Positions 32,504-43,800 of a DNA stretch of 64,000 nucleotides are shown piece after piece. Source of the DNA: Lichina pygmaea. Lineage: Eukaryota; Ascomycota; Lichinomycetes; Lichinales; Lichinaceae. The position numbers and the translations under genes are program-made. Location of the stretch: NCBI GenBank assembly GCA_963422465.1, contig OY730172.1, forward strand, positions 4,464,001-4,528,000, given 5' to 3'. How positions within the stretch are numbered: position 1 is the stretch's first letter; each line of letters opens with the position of its first letter. Below the pieces are notes generated by a model. It ran no database searches, was not told the origin of the DNA, and worked only from the letters and a program-made list of their open reading frames with translations.

Positions 32504-35500
32504 GACATGTTGTCAGAGGTTGATGACATTGTTCCCTGTCTGTTGGATAAGGTCTGTGGTTTTGGTGATTCCTGGGTGACTATGTGCTGGATTATCGTGG
32601 TAGTTCCTTATTAGTTCTTCAGTGTCTTCTGCTGTGAGCTTGTTGATCTGTGGTTAAGGTACCAGGTTCCCTTGCTAGTCCTACTGTAAGATTGTTCCTT
32701 GGTGTTCATCATCTTCCATGTGGTCTTTTCATCAGCTTAGTGTGTCTGCTCTCCTGTTGTCTTGTCCGGGGGTGTACAAGATCTTAAACTTGTGTTGCCC
32801 TAGGAGTTCAGCCTATCTGACTTGCTGTCTGTTCAGCTTCTTGGTTGTTGTGAATGTTGTCAGATTCTTGTGGTCTGTGAGAACAGTGAGTTCAGAACTG
32901 CTTTCCACGTACACTCTCCAGTGTTTGATTGTGTTGACGACTGCCAGTAGCTCTTTGTTATAGATATCATAGTTCTGTTCCACTTGTGTTATTTTTCGTG
33001 AGTAGTAGGCAACTGGGTGCCACTTACTGTCTGCCTGTTGGCATAAACATGCTCCCACTGCCTGATCTGAAGTGTCTGTCTTGATTTGTGTTGGTTGGCC
33101 TGTCTTGAAGTTGAGGAGAACTGGTTCCTTGGCACAAGTATCCTTGAGCTGCTGGAATGCTTTTTGTTATCTCTCTGTCCACCAGTACTCCGCGTTCTTC
33201 TTTGTGAGTTCTGTCAGTGGTGTTGCTGTCTGGGAGTAGTTCTTAATAAACTGTCAGTTGAAGTTGGCAAATCTTAGGAAGGCTTGTACTTCCTTGACTG
33301 ATGTCAGTGTTGGCTATTGTTGAATCACTTTGATTTTCTCAGAGTTGATCTTGATCTCTTCAATTCCTATGATGTATCTGAGGAATTCAACTTCCAGTTT
33401 GTTGAACTTGTATTTCTTCAGGTTGAGCTTGAGCCCTGCCTTTTGTAGGTATCATAGAACATCCTTCACATGTTTGGTATGTTCCTGTTGCGTGTTCGAG
33501 TAGACAAGAATGTTGTCTAGGTAGGTGATAGCTGTTTGGTCCAGGTGTGCTCTGATGACATTGTTGATCAATGCTTGACATGTTGCTGGTGTGTTCATGA
33601 GTCCGAATAGCATAACCAGATACTCATAGTGTCTGTATTGGGTTCTGAAGGCTGTCTTCTATTCTTCTCCTTCTTTCATGTGTATCAGGTTGTATGCTCC
33701 TTTCAAGTCCAGCTTGGTAAAGATTGTAGCTTGGCTGATCCTGTCTCACAATTTGTTCGCATTTGGCAACAGATATCAGTTTTTGATGGTAATGTTGTTG
33801 AGTTTCCTGTAATCCACACAAAGTTGAAGACTTCTGTCTTTCTTTGGTGCAAATAGTATTGGGTATCCTGCTGGTGATTAAGATTCTTGAATGAAACTCT
33901 TTTTCAGGTTTTCCTCCAGGTACTCGCAAAGTACTTGGAGCTCTTTCTCTGATAACTGGTAAATTAGTCCAAATCCTGGCTCTGTCCCTGGTTGCAACTT
34001 GATCTCATGATCCCAAGGTTGGTGCTTAGGCAACACTGCTGTTGTTGTCTCTTCCTAAAAGAGGTTATCATACCCAGGTCAGTACTCTTCAGAGATCTCC
34101 AGAGAGTTAACAACTTCCTCTCTCTTCATCTCTGACTGTTTGGCCACCTGGTTCCAGGGTGTGCCTGTCAAGGTAGACCTCTTCTCTTGAGAGTTGTCCT
34201 TTCTGTCAGTGAGGTTCCACTGAGGACTTCTTCCCTTATCTGTCTATGCCTTCTGTGGCTGGTAACAGGTCTGAGCTGTGTTGTTAGTGCAGTTCCTAAA
34301 CATGAGTACTTCTATCCTCCAGTTAACAACTGGGTTGTGCTTCTTTAGCCAAGGCATCCCCAAATAGATATCCTGAGTGGCCAACTTGACAATATCAAGG
34401 TGGATTCTTTCAGCATAGTGTCCAGTAACTATTTCTATTGGCTGTGTCTTATGGCAGACTAGCTCTGTCTGTCTATTTGCTATCGCAAGCTGATAGGGCT
34501 ACTGCTTGCATCTCCTTCCAGTGCTGAGGGTATTGTAAAGTTATCTTGAAATGTAGTTCCCACTGGCTCCAGAGTCAACAAGTGTGTATGTCTGTACTGG
34601 CGTGTTGGCATGTAGTGACACAGGCAATCACAGGTGCTTTGTGTTGCTAGGGGTCATGTTGTTGAGCTCCTGATGTCACCCCTTGATAAGAGAGTTCAGT
34701 CTTTTCCTGATTGAAGTGTCTTTCTACTGACTGGGCAATGGGTCCAGCCATTCCTATCAGTTCTGAGGAATCTGTTCATGAATTTGTCTTGCTGATGCTT
34801 GTCACATCCAGGCTTGAGGCAGTACTGCTAATTGTTGATGTAGCAGTTGTGGTTGTTGCCTTGCTGTAGGAACATGAGGTGTTCGTGCCAATCATGTGTG
34901 TGCCCAGGGAATACAGTGTGTTGGTGTTTGTCCCAAAGATAGATCTCACACACATCCTTCTTGCAATTGACCTAATACTTGTGGCAGGTGGTGTGGTAGG
35001 GTGAATGTCCTCCATACCTTTGTAGTTGTTTGTGGTAGGTGTAGTAGTGTTTTGTGCAAAATCTCCACTGTAGTTCACTGTGCTGTAGGTTTCATGGGTC
35101 CATGCTGTAAGTATAGCTTCCTTGTGGTATTTCTTCTTTGATAGACACGGGTTTGTCTCAGTCCCCATCAGAGGTGGTTAAGGGCTCCTGTCCCTTGTCC
35201 TGACCTGTCTGTTCTGGTAGGTCCTTGCCTCCTGATGTTACCAGTTGGTGGGCTGCTTCCAATATCTGATTGTAGTTGTCCTATTGTTTGAGGGATAGCT
35301 GAGCCTCTCCTGGTGGGTCCTCCAGCTTGATGACATTCCAGTCTCTGTCAAGTGTATTAAGTTGCTGTCAGTGCACTTTGTTCTTTGAACGACAGTCTCT
35401 TGCCATGTGGCCTAGCTTGCCACAGGCATAGCACTTCAGTGCTTTCCTCTTTTTGTTGTTCCTTCCCTTTGTGAACCTTTCTTTGTGGTGGACTGCATCC

Positions 35501-36190
35501 AGTTCCATGGGTGCATAGCTATATGGGTTATGTGGTGGTGTCTTGTTAGGCGGCTTGTAGTGGTTGCTCACATGCCATGCAGGGCAGCTGTATCCTCTGT
35601 CATGGCACTTCTCCATCACTTGCTTGAATAGCTTGTCATCAATGTTGATTGCTTGTGTGATGAGCTTGTCCAGTGTGTTGACCACTTGTCTGTCGAAGGT
35701 GATTTTGTCCTTCATGTTTTCTTTGAGTCCACGTCAGTACATGACTATCAGAGTGTTGTTGTCCCAGTCAGTCAGTACTGAGTATTACTTGAACTGTGTG
35801 GTGTACTCTGTGGTGGAGTGTTGTTATTTGATGTGCTGGATCATTCGTATAGCCACTTTGTCTTTGTTAGATAGTCCAAGAATCTTTTTGATCTTGTCCT
35901 TGAATCACATCTATTTTGTCATCCATTCTGTCATGCTGTCATGGTCTCTGTTTCCTGAGAGATGTTTGTTGACGTAGAGCTTGATCTATTGATAAGTATT
36001 ACCTCTTATGTAAGTGGTTGCAAAGAGGGGCCACTTCTCCTTAGGCAGCTTCGTCTCTGGTTGGAATTGAAAGTAGACTTGGAGTTACATAAGCCAGTTG
36101 TTGACCTTGTTTCTTTCACTGTAGAACAGGTCTGGCTTGGCGATGCTAACTTTTCCATCTGGGAATCTGGGGTTGGTTACTCCTGAGGTA
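32504..36190 (-). pseudogene. Element E: Gag, protease, RT, RNase H and integrase N-terminus
   Basis: Same gene order as element C. The best-kept blocks are Gag with knuckle CYACGKLGHMARDC (about 35390-35440), the W-C-C-H module (about 34770-35010), RT and RNase H. Heavily broken. Confidence 0.82.
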
Positions 36191-36213
36191 CTTATTCTTG
36201 AGGGTCTTCAAAG

Positions 36214-36815
36214 TGTTGCAGTCTGTACTGTGCTGTCCTAACTGAGTATAGGATTAAGGGTGAGATGTGGAAGGCAGGTTGGTTCTCGCAGGAGAGGAGT
36301 GTCAAGGAGTGTGAAGGGGTTTGGTGGAACATGGTGGTGGTGACACCTGATCAATGGCTTTGTACAAAAGGATTATATTGAAGTAGATCTAGTTGTCTGG
36401 ATCACAACATAAGTTGAAGATGATCATTCCATAAGGGAACTATCACCAGACTATATAGTGCTGGCCTGTCAAGATAATCAAGATTGTCTCAACAGTCTTG
36501 ACATCAAGACAGGTGAGATTGTCTTGACAGTCCCACTATGTTATGCACCCTGCGTCAAGACTAGTGAGATTGTCTTGATGCTTCATGCATCCTGTGTCAA
36601 GACTGGTGAGATTGTCTTGATACTTCATGTATTCTGCGTCAAGACTGGTGAGATTGTCTTGATGCTTCATGCATGCTGTGTCAAGACTCCTGTGTGTGTC
36701 TCGACAGTCACGTGACTTCTTGTTGGTTGGTCACTTGACTTCCATGGTGTCCTCTTGCCTGGCCCACAGCCTGATTGCCTATAAATAAGTGGCTCCTATC
36801 CCATGGGTTGTAACA
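36214..36815 (-). repeat. 5' LTR of element E, with 42-bp tandem units
   Basis: 602 bp with TGTTAC...GCAACA ends (minus strand). Plus-strand 36551-36676 holds three 42-bp units (TGCGTCAAGACTAGTGAGAT type) plus a partial fourth. Each contains short GTCAAGAC / GTCTTGA inverted repeats. Confidence 0.92.
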
Positions 36816-37013
36816 TTTTCTTTCTTTTTCTCTGGGTTTTTTTTAGATATTATATAATTTTAGGTGTCTTCCAGTAGTTCTTTTTGGCTGGGATTGGTGA
36901 GGCTCTTTTGGAGACTTCTTCCAGTTGTTTGTAAAGAGTCACCTGGTTCCTAGCAGTAGTTGCACAATCCTGGGACCACTCCCCAAGACTGTACTTTCCT
37001 GGGCAGTCTTTTC
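36816..37013 (-). other. LINE L1 piece: ORF1 start and 5' UTR
   Basis: Reverse match to L3 about 6895-7090, between elements E and F. The flanking TTTTC repeats on both sides belong to two independent insertions. Confidence 0.85.
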
Positions 37014-37284
37014 TGTCACGGTTCTGGCCCAGTTGCATATCTGGCACAAGCCACGCACCTTGCCGGGAAGTCCCATCTGCACTGTTTGCCTGTTTGCTCC
37101 GCTGTTGCCTGATCCCCTGCCTATAAGAACTTCTCCTGCTCCCCCAGCTTCTTCTCTTCTTTTCTCTTTTCCTTCCTCGTCTTTCACCTTGTACATCAAT
37201 CCAAGTCTCAAGTCTCAAGCCAAGTCAGGTCAAGGTTACCAAATCAGTTAGGCTTGAGTTCTGCTCTGCTATTGCCTTGTCACA
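37014..37284 (+). repeat. 5' LTR of element F
   Basis: 271 bp, TGTCAC...GTCACA, with TATA-like TATAAGAAC and a long pyrimidine tract downstream of it. Confidence 0.93.
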
Positions 37285-37286
37285 CT

Positions 37287-37295
37287 GCGAAAGAC
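37287..37295 (+). other. Presumed self-primer site of element F
   Basis: GCGAAAGAC is complementary to GTCTTTCGC in the 3' LTR (48725-48733). Element A has ACGAAAGAC opposite GTCTTTCGT, so both halves of the pair changed together between copies. Confidence 0.6.
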
Positions 37296-37366
37296 CTACC
37301 CAACCATAACACACTTCACCAAGCCATGTTCACGTCCTTGTCATATCTCAACAACCAGACCAAGCC

Positions 37367-38230
37367 ATGCCAGTTGCTGGAAATGACAAGTTCCTTCGCA
37401 ACATGTTTGCAGAGTTCATGCAAATTCAAGCTACTAACACTACTCCCAAGTCCAAGTCTGAACGCACTGCTGACTCAGAGATCTTCAGTGGTGATGGTGG
37501 AAACACGGAAATCACACATGAGAAGCTTGAGAGCTTCATCACATCACTGTCACTCAAGATGACACTCAACACTGACTGGTACCCCATGGAAACATTGTGG
37601 ATTGCGTACATCTTTTCACGCACGACTGGCACTGCGCAGTCCTACATCTCAGCTAAGATCACGGCTGGCCAGTACATTGACTGGCACAACATTGTCCAAG
37701 ATCTCTGGAACGCCTTCTCCAACCCAGACCCAGAGTTCCTAGCTCAGAGGAAGCTTATCACCTTACGTCAGGCCAACTGTTCCTTTGCCGAGTTCTTCAC
37801 AGAGTTCAATCAGTATGCTCCACGCACAGACTTCAACAACAAGACCTTGAAGTGCTATCTTTGATGCGCTGTCTCTGAAGAGCTTGCCAAGCAGCTTGTC
37901 AGCATCAACCTCAAGGACATCAGCTATCAGAAGCTTGTTGAGGAATGCCAGCTGCAGGACAACCAGTTGTGTGCCACTTCTGCCAACTCTCACTGTCCAC
38001 GTCAAGCACCTCCCACCCAAGCCTCAGTTCCACAGTCAGGAGCTTCAGTTCTGTGTCCAGGGTTCATCAAGCCAGTCTTCACGCCACAGCCACCAAGTCC
38101 TACTATGGATCTCAGCCACTCTAAGCTGACACCAGAAGAGTGAGAACATCACCAAAGCAAAGGCCTCTGCTTCTACTGTGGGAACCAAGGTCATGTCTCA
38201 ACCTTCTGTCTAGTGAAAAGCATGCCTGTT
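37367..38230 (+). pseudogene. Element F Gag region
   Basis: Starts MPVAGNDKFLRNMF. It has a retrotransposon capsid-like domain (YISAKITAGQYIDWHN) and ends in one CCHC knuckle, CFYCGNQGHVSTFC (about 38168-38209). The W-C-C-H module of families B and G is absent. Confidence 0.85.
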
Positions 38231-38399
38231 GTTGCCACCACCACAACCACCACCAAGTCTGCCACTGTTGAGACTACTCCAGAGTCGGAAAACAAGTAGT
38301 CCTTGGTTATCGTCACACCCAAGGACATGAAAAGAATCTCCATGTTGGCTATCTGTCTCCAGACCAGCAATTGGACAGCAAGTGCTTGTTTCTTCCTTG

Positions 38400-41300
38400 T
38401 ATCCTAGATGGGAAATTCAAGTGCAATGCTCTTATTGACTCTGGCTGTTCAGTATTTGGCTGCATTGGTGCTTCCTTTGCGCAATCTCTTCACCAAGAAC
38501 CTCTCCCCTACCCACGCACATTGTGATTGTTTGATGGCAAGACATCACAAACCACGCATCTCACCAAGACAATCATGACCACAGCACATGGTGTGCACCA
38601 GGAAGAAGTCTCTCTCTTTGTGTCTCCTGGTCTTCACTATGATGTGATTCTGGGGATGCCATAGCTCCAGAAGCACAGGCCACACATTGATTGGGCAAAC
38701 ACCTCAATCATGTTCAAGTCAGATCACTGCCAATCCACATGCCTCAAGTCAAACAATAGCTATCCAATCTCTTTGGATCTTGAAGCCAAGATGTCTGCTG
38801 GAAAGCCTCAGGATCCCAAGCCTCTTTCTGCCACGCCAATCCCCATCAATGCTGCCGCATTTTCTCTCCTTGCTGCCAAGCCAGATCACCAGGTGTTCAG
38901 TGTTTCTCTGAGAGACATTGAGCAGGTGTTGAAGCCAAAGAAGTGTGTGGACCCTGCCACACTTCTCCCTGCTCAGTACCACAAGTTCCTGGACGTCTTC
39001 AGCAAGGATGACGCTGACAAGCTTCCTCCTCTACGCCCAGGAGTTGACCACAAGATCAAGATGGAACCAGGAACCCAGGCACTCTCTGGACCTCTGTACA
39101 GCATGAGCAGAGAAGAACTTGAAGTTCTCAAGAAATACCTGACAGAGAACCTGAACAAGGGCTTTATTCAAGCATCTTCATCACCTGCTGCTGCACCAGT
39201 CCTCTTTGTCAAGAAGCCAGAAGGTGGATTGCATTTCTGTGTAGACTACAGAGCACTCAACACTATCACCATCAAGAACTGTTACCCCCTACCACTGATC
39301 CGGGAGATGTTGGACCAGCTTTGCAAAGCTGTGTGGTACACCAAGCTTGACATTGTTGGTGCCTTCAACTGTATCTGGATGAAGGAAGGTGAAGAATGGA
39401 AGACTGCGTTCCGCACACGCTCAGGCCTCTACGAATACCTTGTCATGCCCTTTGGTCTTGCCAATACTCCAAGCACATTCCAGAACTACATCAATGATGT
39501 TTTGGGACCTGACATCCTTGACGTCTTTGGCACTGCCTATGTGGATGACATCCTTATCTACAGTCAGACACTCAAGGAACACTAGAAGCATGTCAAGCTT
39601 GTTCTCAGTCGACTACAAGATACAAGCCTGCAAGTTGACATCTCCAAGTATGACTTTGAATTCCATCAAGTCAAGTACCTTAGCCTCATCATTCAGTCTG
39701 CCACTGAAGACAGCTGACCTGGATCTGTGAGTATGGACCCAGCCAAGACTGACACCATCAAGGAGTGGAAGCCTCCTGCCAGTCTCAAGGAAGTGCAGAG
39801 CTTTATTGCCTTTGCAAACTTCTACCGCCAGTTCATCAAAGACTTTGCCAAGCTTGCATCCCTGCTCACAGCTCTGACCAAGAAGAATGTTGCCTTCAAG
39901 TGGGAAACCCCAGAGCAGCGCTTGTTTGAAAGCATCAAGAAGGTGTTCAGCACTGCACCCATCCTGCAGCACTTTGATCTGGAGAAGGAGTGTGTTGTTG
40001 AGACTGACACTTCTGACTACATCTCTGGTGCTGTCCTGTCACAGCCAGACCATGAAGGAGTTCTACACCCTGTTGCCTTCTTGTCACGCCACCACCTGCC
40101 AGCAGAATGCAACTACGAAATCTACAACAAAGAGTTGCTGGCAATTGTCCGTGCCTTTGAAGAATAGTGAGCAGAGCTTGAAGGATCTCTAGAACCTGTC
40201 AAAGTGATCTCTGATCACAAGAACTTGGAGTACTTCATGTTGTCAAAGTGCCTTTCCCGCCGTCAAGCCTGTTGGAGCAAGTTCTTGTCACACTTCAATT
40301 TCAAGATCAGCTACCGTCCAGGCAGTCAGTGCAAGGCCGACGCCCTCACTCGACATTCCCAAGACCTCCTGTCAGACAGTGATCCCTGTCAAGACTTCAT
40401 GGAGCAAGTCATCCTCAAGCCCAAGAATCTTGCACATTCAGAGGTTCAAGTCAAGCCCATCCAGATCCTGAGACGTTCAGAAGCTGCACTAGTTGACACT
40501 GAACCTGATGCTACACCTCTTTCAGACGTTATCCAAGCTGCCTATAACAACCTTGCTGAAGGTGATCCAGTGGCAACAGTGTCACAGATGCTAAGGGATG
40601 GTGTCAGGCACAGTCGAGAAGTGTCTCTCTCAGACTGCAGCTTGGAAAATGACTGTCTCTTCTACAAGAACTGACTCTGGATCCCTGAGAACAATAAGCT
40701 ACGCCTACACCTGTTCCAAGAAGCCCATGACCAAGCAATGGCTGGCCACACTGGGATTGCCAAGACCCACAATCTTCTGTCTTGTTGGTACTATTGGCCA
40801 AAGATAGTGAACATCATACAGCAGTACATCAGGAATTGTCATGTCTGCTCTCAAGCAAAGCCTGCCCGTGATTGCCAAGGAGAGCTGCTGTCTCTTCCTG
40901 TGCCTCAGCAATGTTGGCAGGATCTGGCTATGGATTTCATTACTAACTTGCCCAAGTCAAGAGATGCCTGCTTCCCTGGTGCCAAGCACATCTGGGTCAT
41001 CACTGACTGTCTCACCAAAGAACACCACTTTGTGCCATGTGCTGAGATGACAACCTCACATCTTGTCCGGATGTTCATCCAGTTTGTTGTCTGTACCCAT
41101 GGCTTGCCCAGGAGCATTGTCTCAGACAGAGGAGGTCAGTTTGTCAGCTTATTCTGGAAAGTACTCTGTGCCCATCTTGACGTCATGCTATGACTATCCT
41201 CAGGACACCACCCAGAGACAGATAGTCAGACAGAACAAGAGAATCAGGAGCTTGAACGCTACCTGAGATCCTATGTCAACTATCTCCAAGATGACTGGGT

Positions 41301-41675
41301 CCAATGGCTTCCTCTGGCAGAGTTCACGCAGAACAACTCCCAGTCTGATTGCTCTGGCATGTCACTGTTCTTTGCCAACAAAGGGTTCCATCCACAGCTC
41401 AGCATCACACCCATGGGTGAAGCCTGCAACCAAGATGCTATGGAAATCTCTGGAGAAATGACGCAGATTCTGGAACAGTTGCAAGCTGAACTCCGACTAT
41501 CCCAGGAAGCTCAAGCTCACACCGCCAATTTACATCAAGTCCTGTCACTATCCTATCAAACTGGAGATCTTGTTTGGCTGAATACCAAGAACATCAGAAC
41601 ACGCCGCCTATGCAAAAAGCTTGACGACAAGTGGATTGGACTATTCAGGGTGTTGAAGACAGTCAGAAGCTGTGC
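38400..41675 (+). pseudogene. Element F Pol region up to the element G insertion
   Basis: Protease (DSGCS), RT with AYVDDILIY (about 39535), RNase H ([24 protein letters not shown]) and integrase with a HHCC-like zinc N-terminus and SDRGGQF core. Domain order is that of chromoviruses. Broken in several places. Confidence 0.87.
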
Positions 41676-41750
41676 TGTTAAGGCCTAGGCCGGAACAGCC
41701 CAGGTAAGCGAGGGAGAGGTGTTAGTCATGCAGAACAACATCCGACCGAT

Positions 41751-41995
41751 CCGGTGGACGAGCAAGAGCTAAGCGAGGAGCTCGTCCGGTGGACGAGCAG
41801 GAGCTAAGCGAGGAGCTCGTCCGGTGGACGAGCAGGAGCTAAGCGAGGAGCTCGTCCGGTGGACGAGCAGGAGCTAAGCGAGGAGCTCGTCCGGTGGACG
41901 AGCAGGAGCTAAGCGAGGAGCTCGTCCGGTGGACGAGCAGGAGCTAAGCGAGGAGCTCGTCCGGTGGACAAGCAGGAGCTAAGCGAGGAGCTTGT
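41751..41995 (+). repeat. Seven 35-bp tandem units in the 5' LTR of element G
   Basis: Seven exact-length 35-bp units (CCGGTGGACGAGCAGGAGCT...). At each unit boundary the inverted repeat CTCGTCC-GGT-GGACGAG forms (7-bp arms, 3-bp spacer). The 3' LTR has only two units (47876-47945). The array lies about 50 bp upstream of the TATA box, in U3. Confidence 0.95.
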
Positions 41996-42047
41996 CCACG
42001 CAAAAGGATGATACCCCTCGAGGAGACCCCCCCCCTTGGGGCATCTG

Positions 42048-42053
42048 TATAAA
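42048..42053 (+). promoter_or_regulatory. TATA box of the element G LTR
   Basis: TATAAA. About 39 bp downstream is AGGCTGAA, the self-complement of the primer site, which would put the transcript 5' end a usual distance (about 30 bp) from the box. Confidence 0.55.
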
Positions 42054-42221
42054 GACCCCCAAAGAGCCCGGAGGGATTAGCTCTCCAGGCTGAACGCACA
42101 TTACGAGCGACAATAGCAAGAGAGTTACCCCACTTGCTATTCATCTATTGAGTCCCTGCCCTCCTCGGTCGAAGACAGGACCACCCACATTCTGTGTGAA
42201 TGTGGACTGGCCTTTAACAGT

Positions 42222-42229
42222 TTCAGCCT
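42222..42229 (+). other. Presumed self-primer site of element G
   Basis: TTCAGCCT, two bases after the 5' LTR, complements AGGCTGAA at 42087-42094. The same pair is present in element G'. Confidence 0.55.
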
Positions 42230-42257
42230 CTAACACATAGGACACCAGCTCAATACG

Positions 42258-43800
42258 ATGGCAGATCCACGCAGCCCTACCCCTTCGCAGGCAGGCCAAG
42301 CTCGGGCTGCGCCTCAGGCGCAAGCCCAGGAACCACCTGTCCCTACCACCCTCACCTTACCTCCAAAGCTGTTGAAGGTAGGTACGCCGAAGAGGTACAA
42401 TGGATCACGAGGGGGATTGGAATTATTCTTCTCTCAGCTTGAGCTTTACTACGGATTCAACGCCGCACAATTCCCTACGGAACAGGAGAAGGTGCTGTTC
42501 GCAGCTTCCTACCTGGACAGACTGACATTTGCCTGGTTCAACGTCTACCTACGAGACTTCCTCGACAACAAGGAAGATCCCTCTAGTATGGAGACCACGA
42601 CACGGCAGATCATTGGGAGATTCTCTACCTTCAAGACCCAGATGAAGAAGACCTTCGGGGTCATTGATGAAGAACAAGATGTGGAACGAAAGCTCCAAGC
42701 ACTACGGCAGACAGGGTCAGCATCAGACTTTGCGGCAAAGTTCCAACAGTTGTCAGTGAGGACACAATAGGGAGACAGTGCCTTGACAGCACTATTCTAC
42801 CAAGCTCTCAAGGAACAAGTCAAGGATGACATTGCACGAGGAGACCGACCCACCGACCTCGAGGATATGATTGACACAGCGGTACGCATCGACGACCGAC
42901 AGTTCGAACAAGAACTCGAGAAGCGAGGCAAGCATGCAAGGCCATGGGGCAAAAAGACAGCGCCAGCACAAGACAAGTACGGCTTGACACCCATGGAGAT
43001 CGATGCAACAACACCACAGGCAACAAAGAAGAAAGAAACACGGAAGTGTTACAATTGCCAGAAGGTAGGACACCTCGCAGCCAACTGCCAAAGCAAGAAG
43101 AAGAAAGAAGGCAAGGGTAAGCAGTTGAATGCCACTGGTGCCTGGAAAGGCAAGGGTATTCAGGAGCCACCGAGGGCTCCCAGAGGCACGCTACCCATGA
43201 ACCGGTCAGAAGCAACACTCCTCGGACAGGAGGACAATCTCAGACAGCACATCGAAAGACTGGAGAACGATCTGCAGAGGTCACTGGAGGACCTGCACGC
43301 AATTCAAGACCAGATCGACAAGGTTCATTGGGAGGATGACCTGATCTCCGAATTCAACACAACAGACTACGAGATTGACATAACCGGCATGCCACCAGTT
43401 CCCGAGACACCACTACTCCGACAACAGGATGTGACCTTGTCGGAGGACGGCGAAGCAAGAGTGACGCGATGGGTGGATGACACCATCAGAATCTCACAGC
43501 CCAGACATCGCAGCGCAAGTGGACCTTCACCAGGCTACGACACCAGCCTGCGGACGTCCTTATTGGAAAGGATGTGAGGACCACCACTGCAAGGAACATC
43601 TCCTAGAGAAAAGGAGAAGGCACTACTTCCCTGGCCCAGAAAACCACAAGAAAGCCTGGAGCATCAAGCACCAGCTAAGCCAGCAAGGGAAAGAACATGA
43701 TGACTGCGGAGAAGACGCATGGGAGCTATGCTTCACCGAAAAGTGCGAAAGACATGTGGCAGAACACCAGGCTCAGGGCCTTGGTTGTTCAAAAAACTAG
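42258..43800 (+). pseudogene. Element G Gag region with W-C-C-H module
   Basis: MADPRSPTPSQAGQAR start, capsid-like domain, knuckle CYNCQKVGHLAANC (about 43048-43090), and at about 43550-43790 the repeats WKGCEDHHCKEH and WELCFTEKCERH joined by a KRRRHYFPGPE block. Closely related to G'. Confidence 0.87.

Larger units (their letters stand above)
21501..36815 (-). mobile_element. Ty3/Gypsy element E (family B), with G' and L4 inside
   Basis: Minus-strand element inserted in L1, with TTTTC at 21496-21500 and 36816-36820. 3' LTR 21501-24508 (interrupted by LINE L4), antisense Zn2Cys6 region 24520-25060, chromodomain about 25040-25170, integrase about 25460-26135 and 32504-32700 (split by element G'), RNase H about 32760-33090, RT about 33330-34020, protease about 34330-34600, W-C-C-H module about 34770-35010, Gag about 35340-36190, 5' LTR 36214-36815. 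Without insertions it is about 6.5 kb. The two LTRs differ by roughly 6% over the 240 bp I compared by eye. It has many breaks and is older than F, G and G'. Confidence 0.9.
41676..42219 (+). repeat. 5' LTR of element G
   Basis: 544 bp, TGTTAAGG...TTTAACA. TATAAA at 42048-42053. AGGCTGAA at 42087-42094 pairs with TTCAGCCT just outside the LTR (42222-42229). Confidence 0.94.

Noticed and set aside
36551-36676. Evenly spaced repeats resembling a small CRISPR-like array (also 41751-41995)
   Set aside because: The units are tandem with no unique spacers and sit inside LTRs of a eukaryotic retrotransposon.
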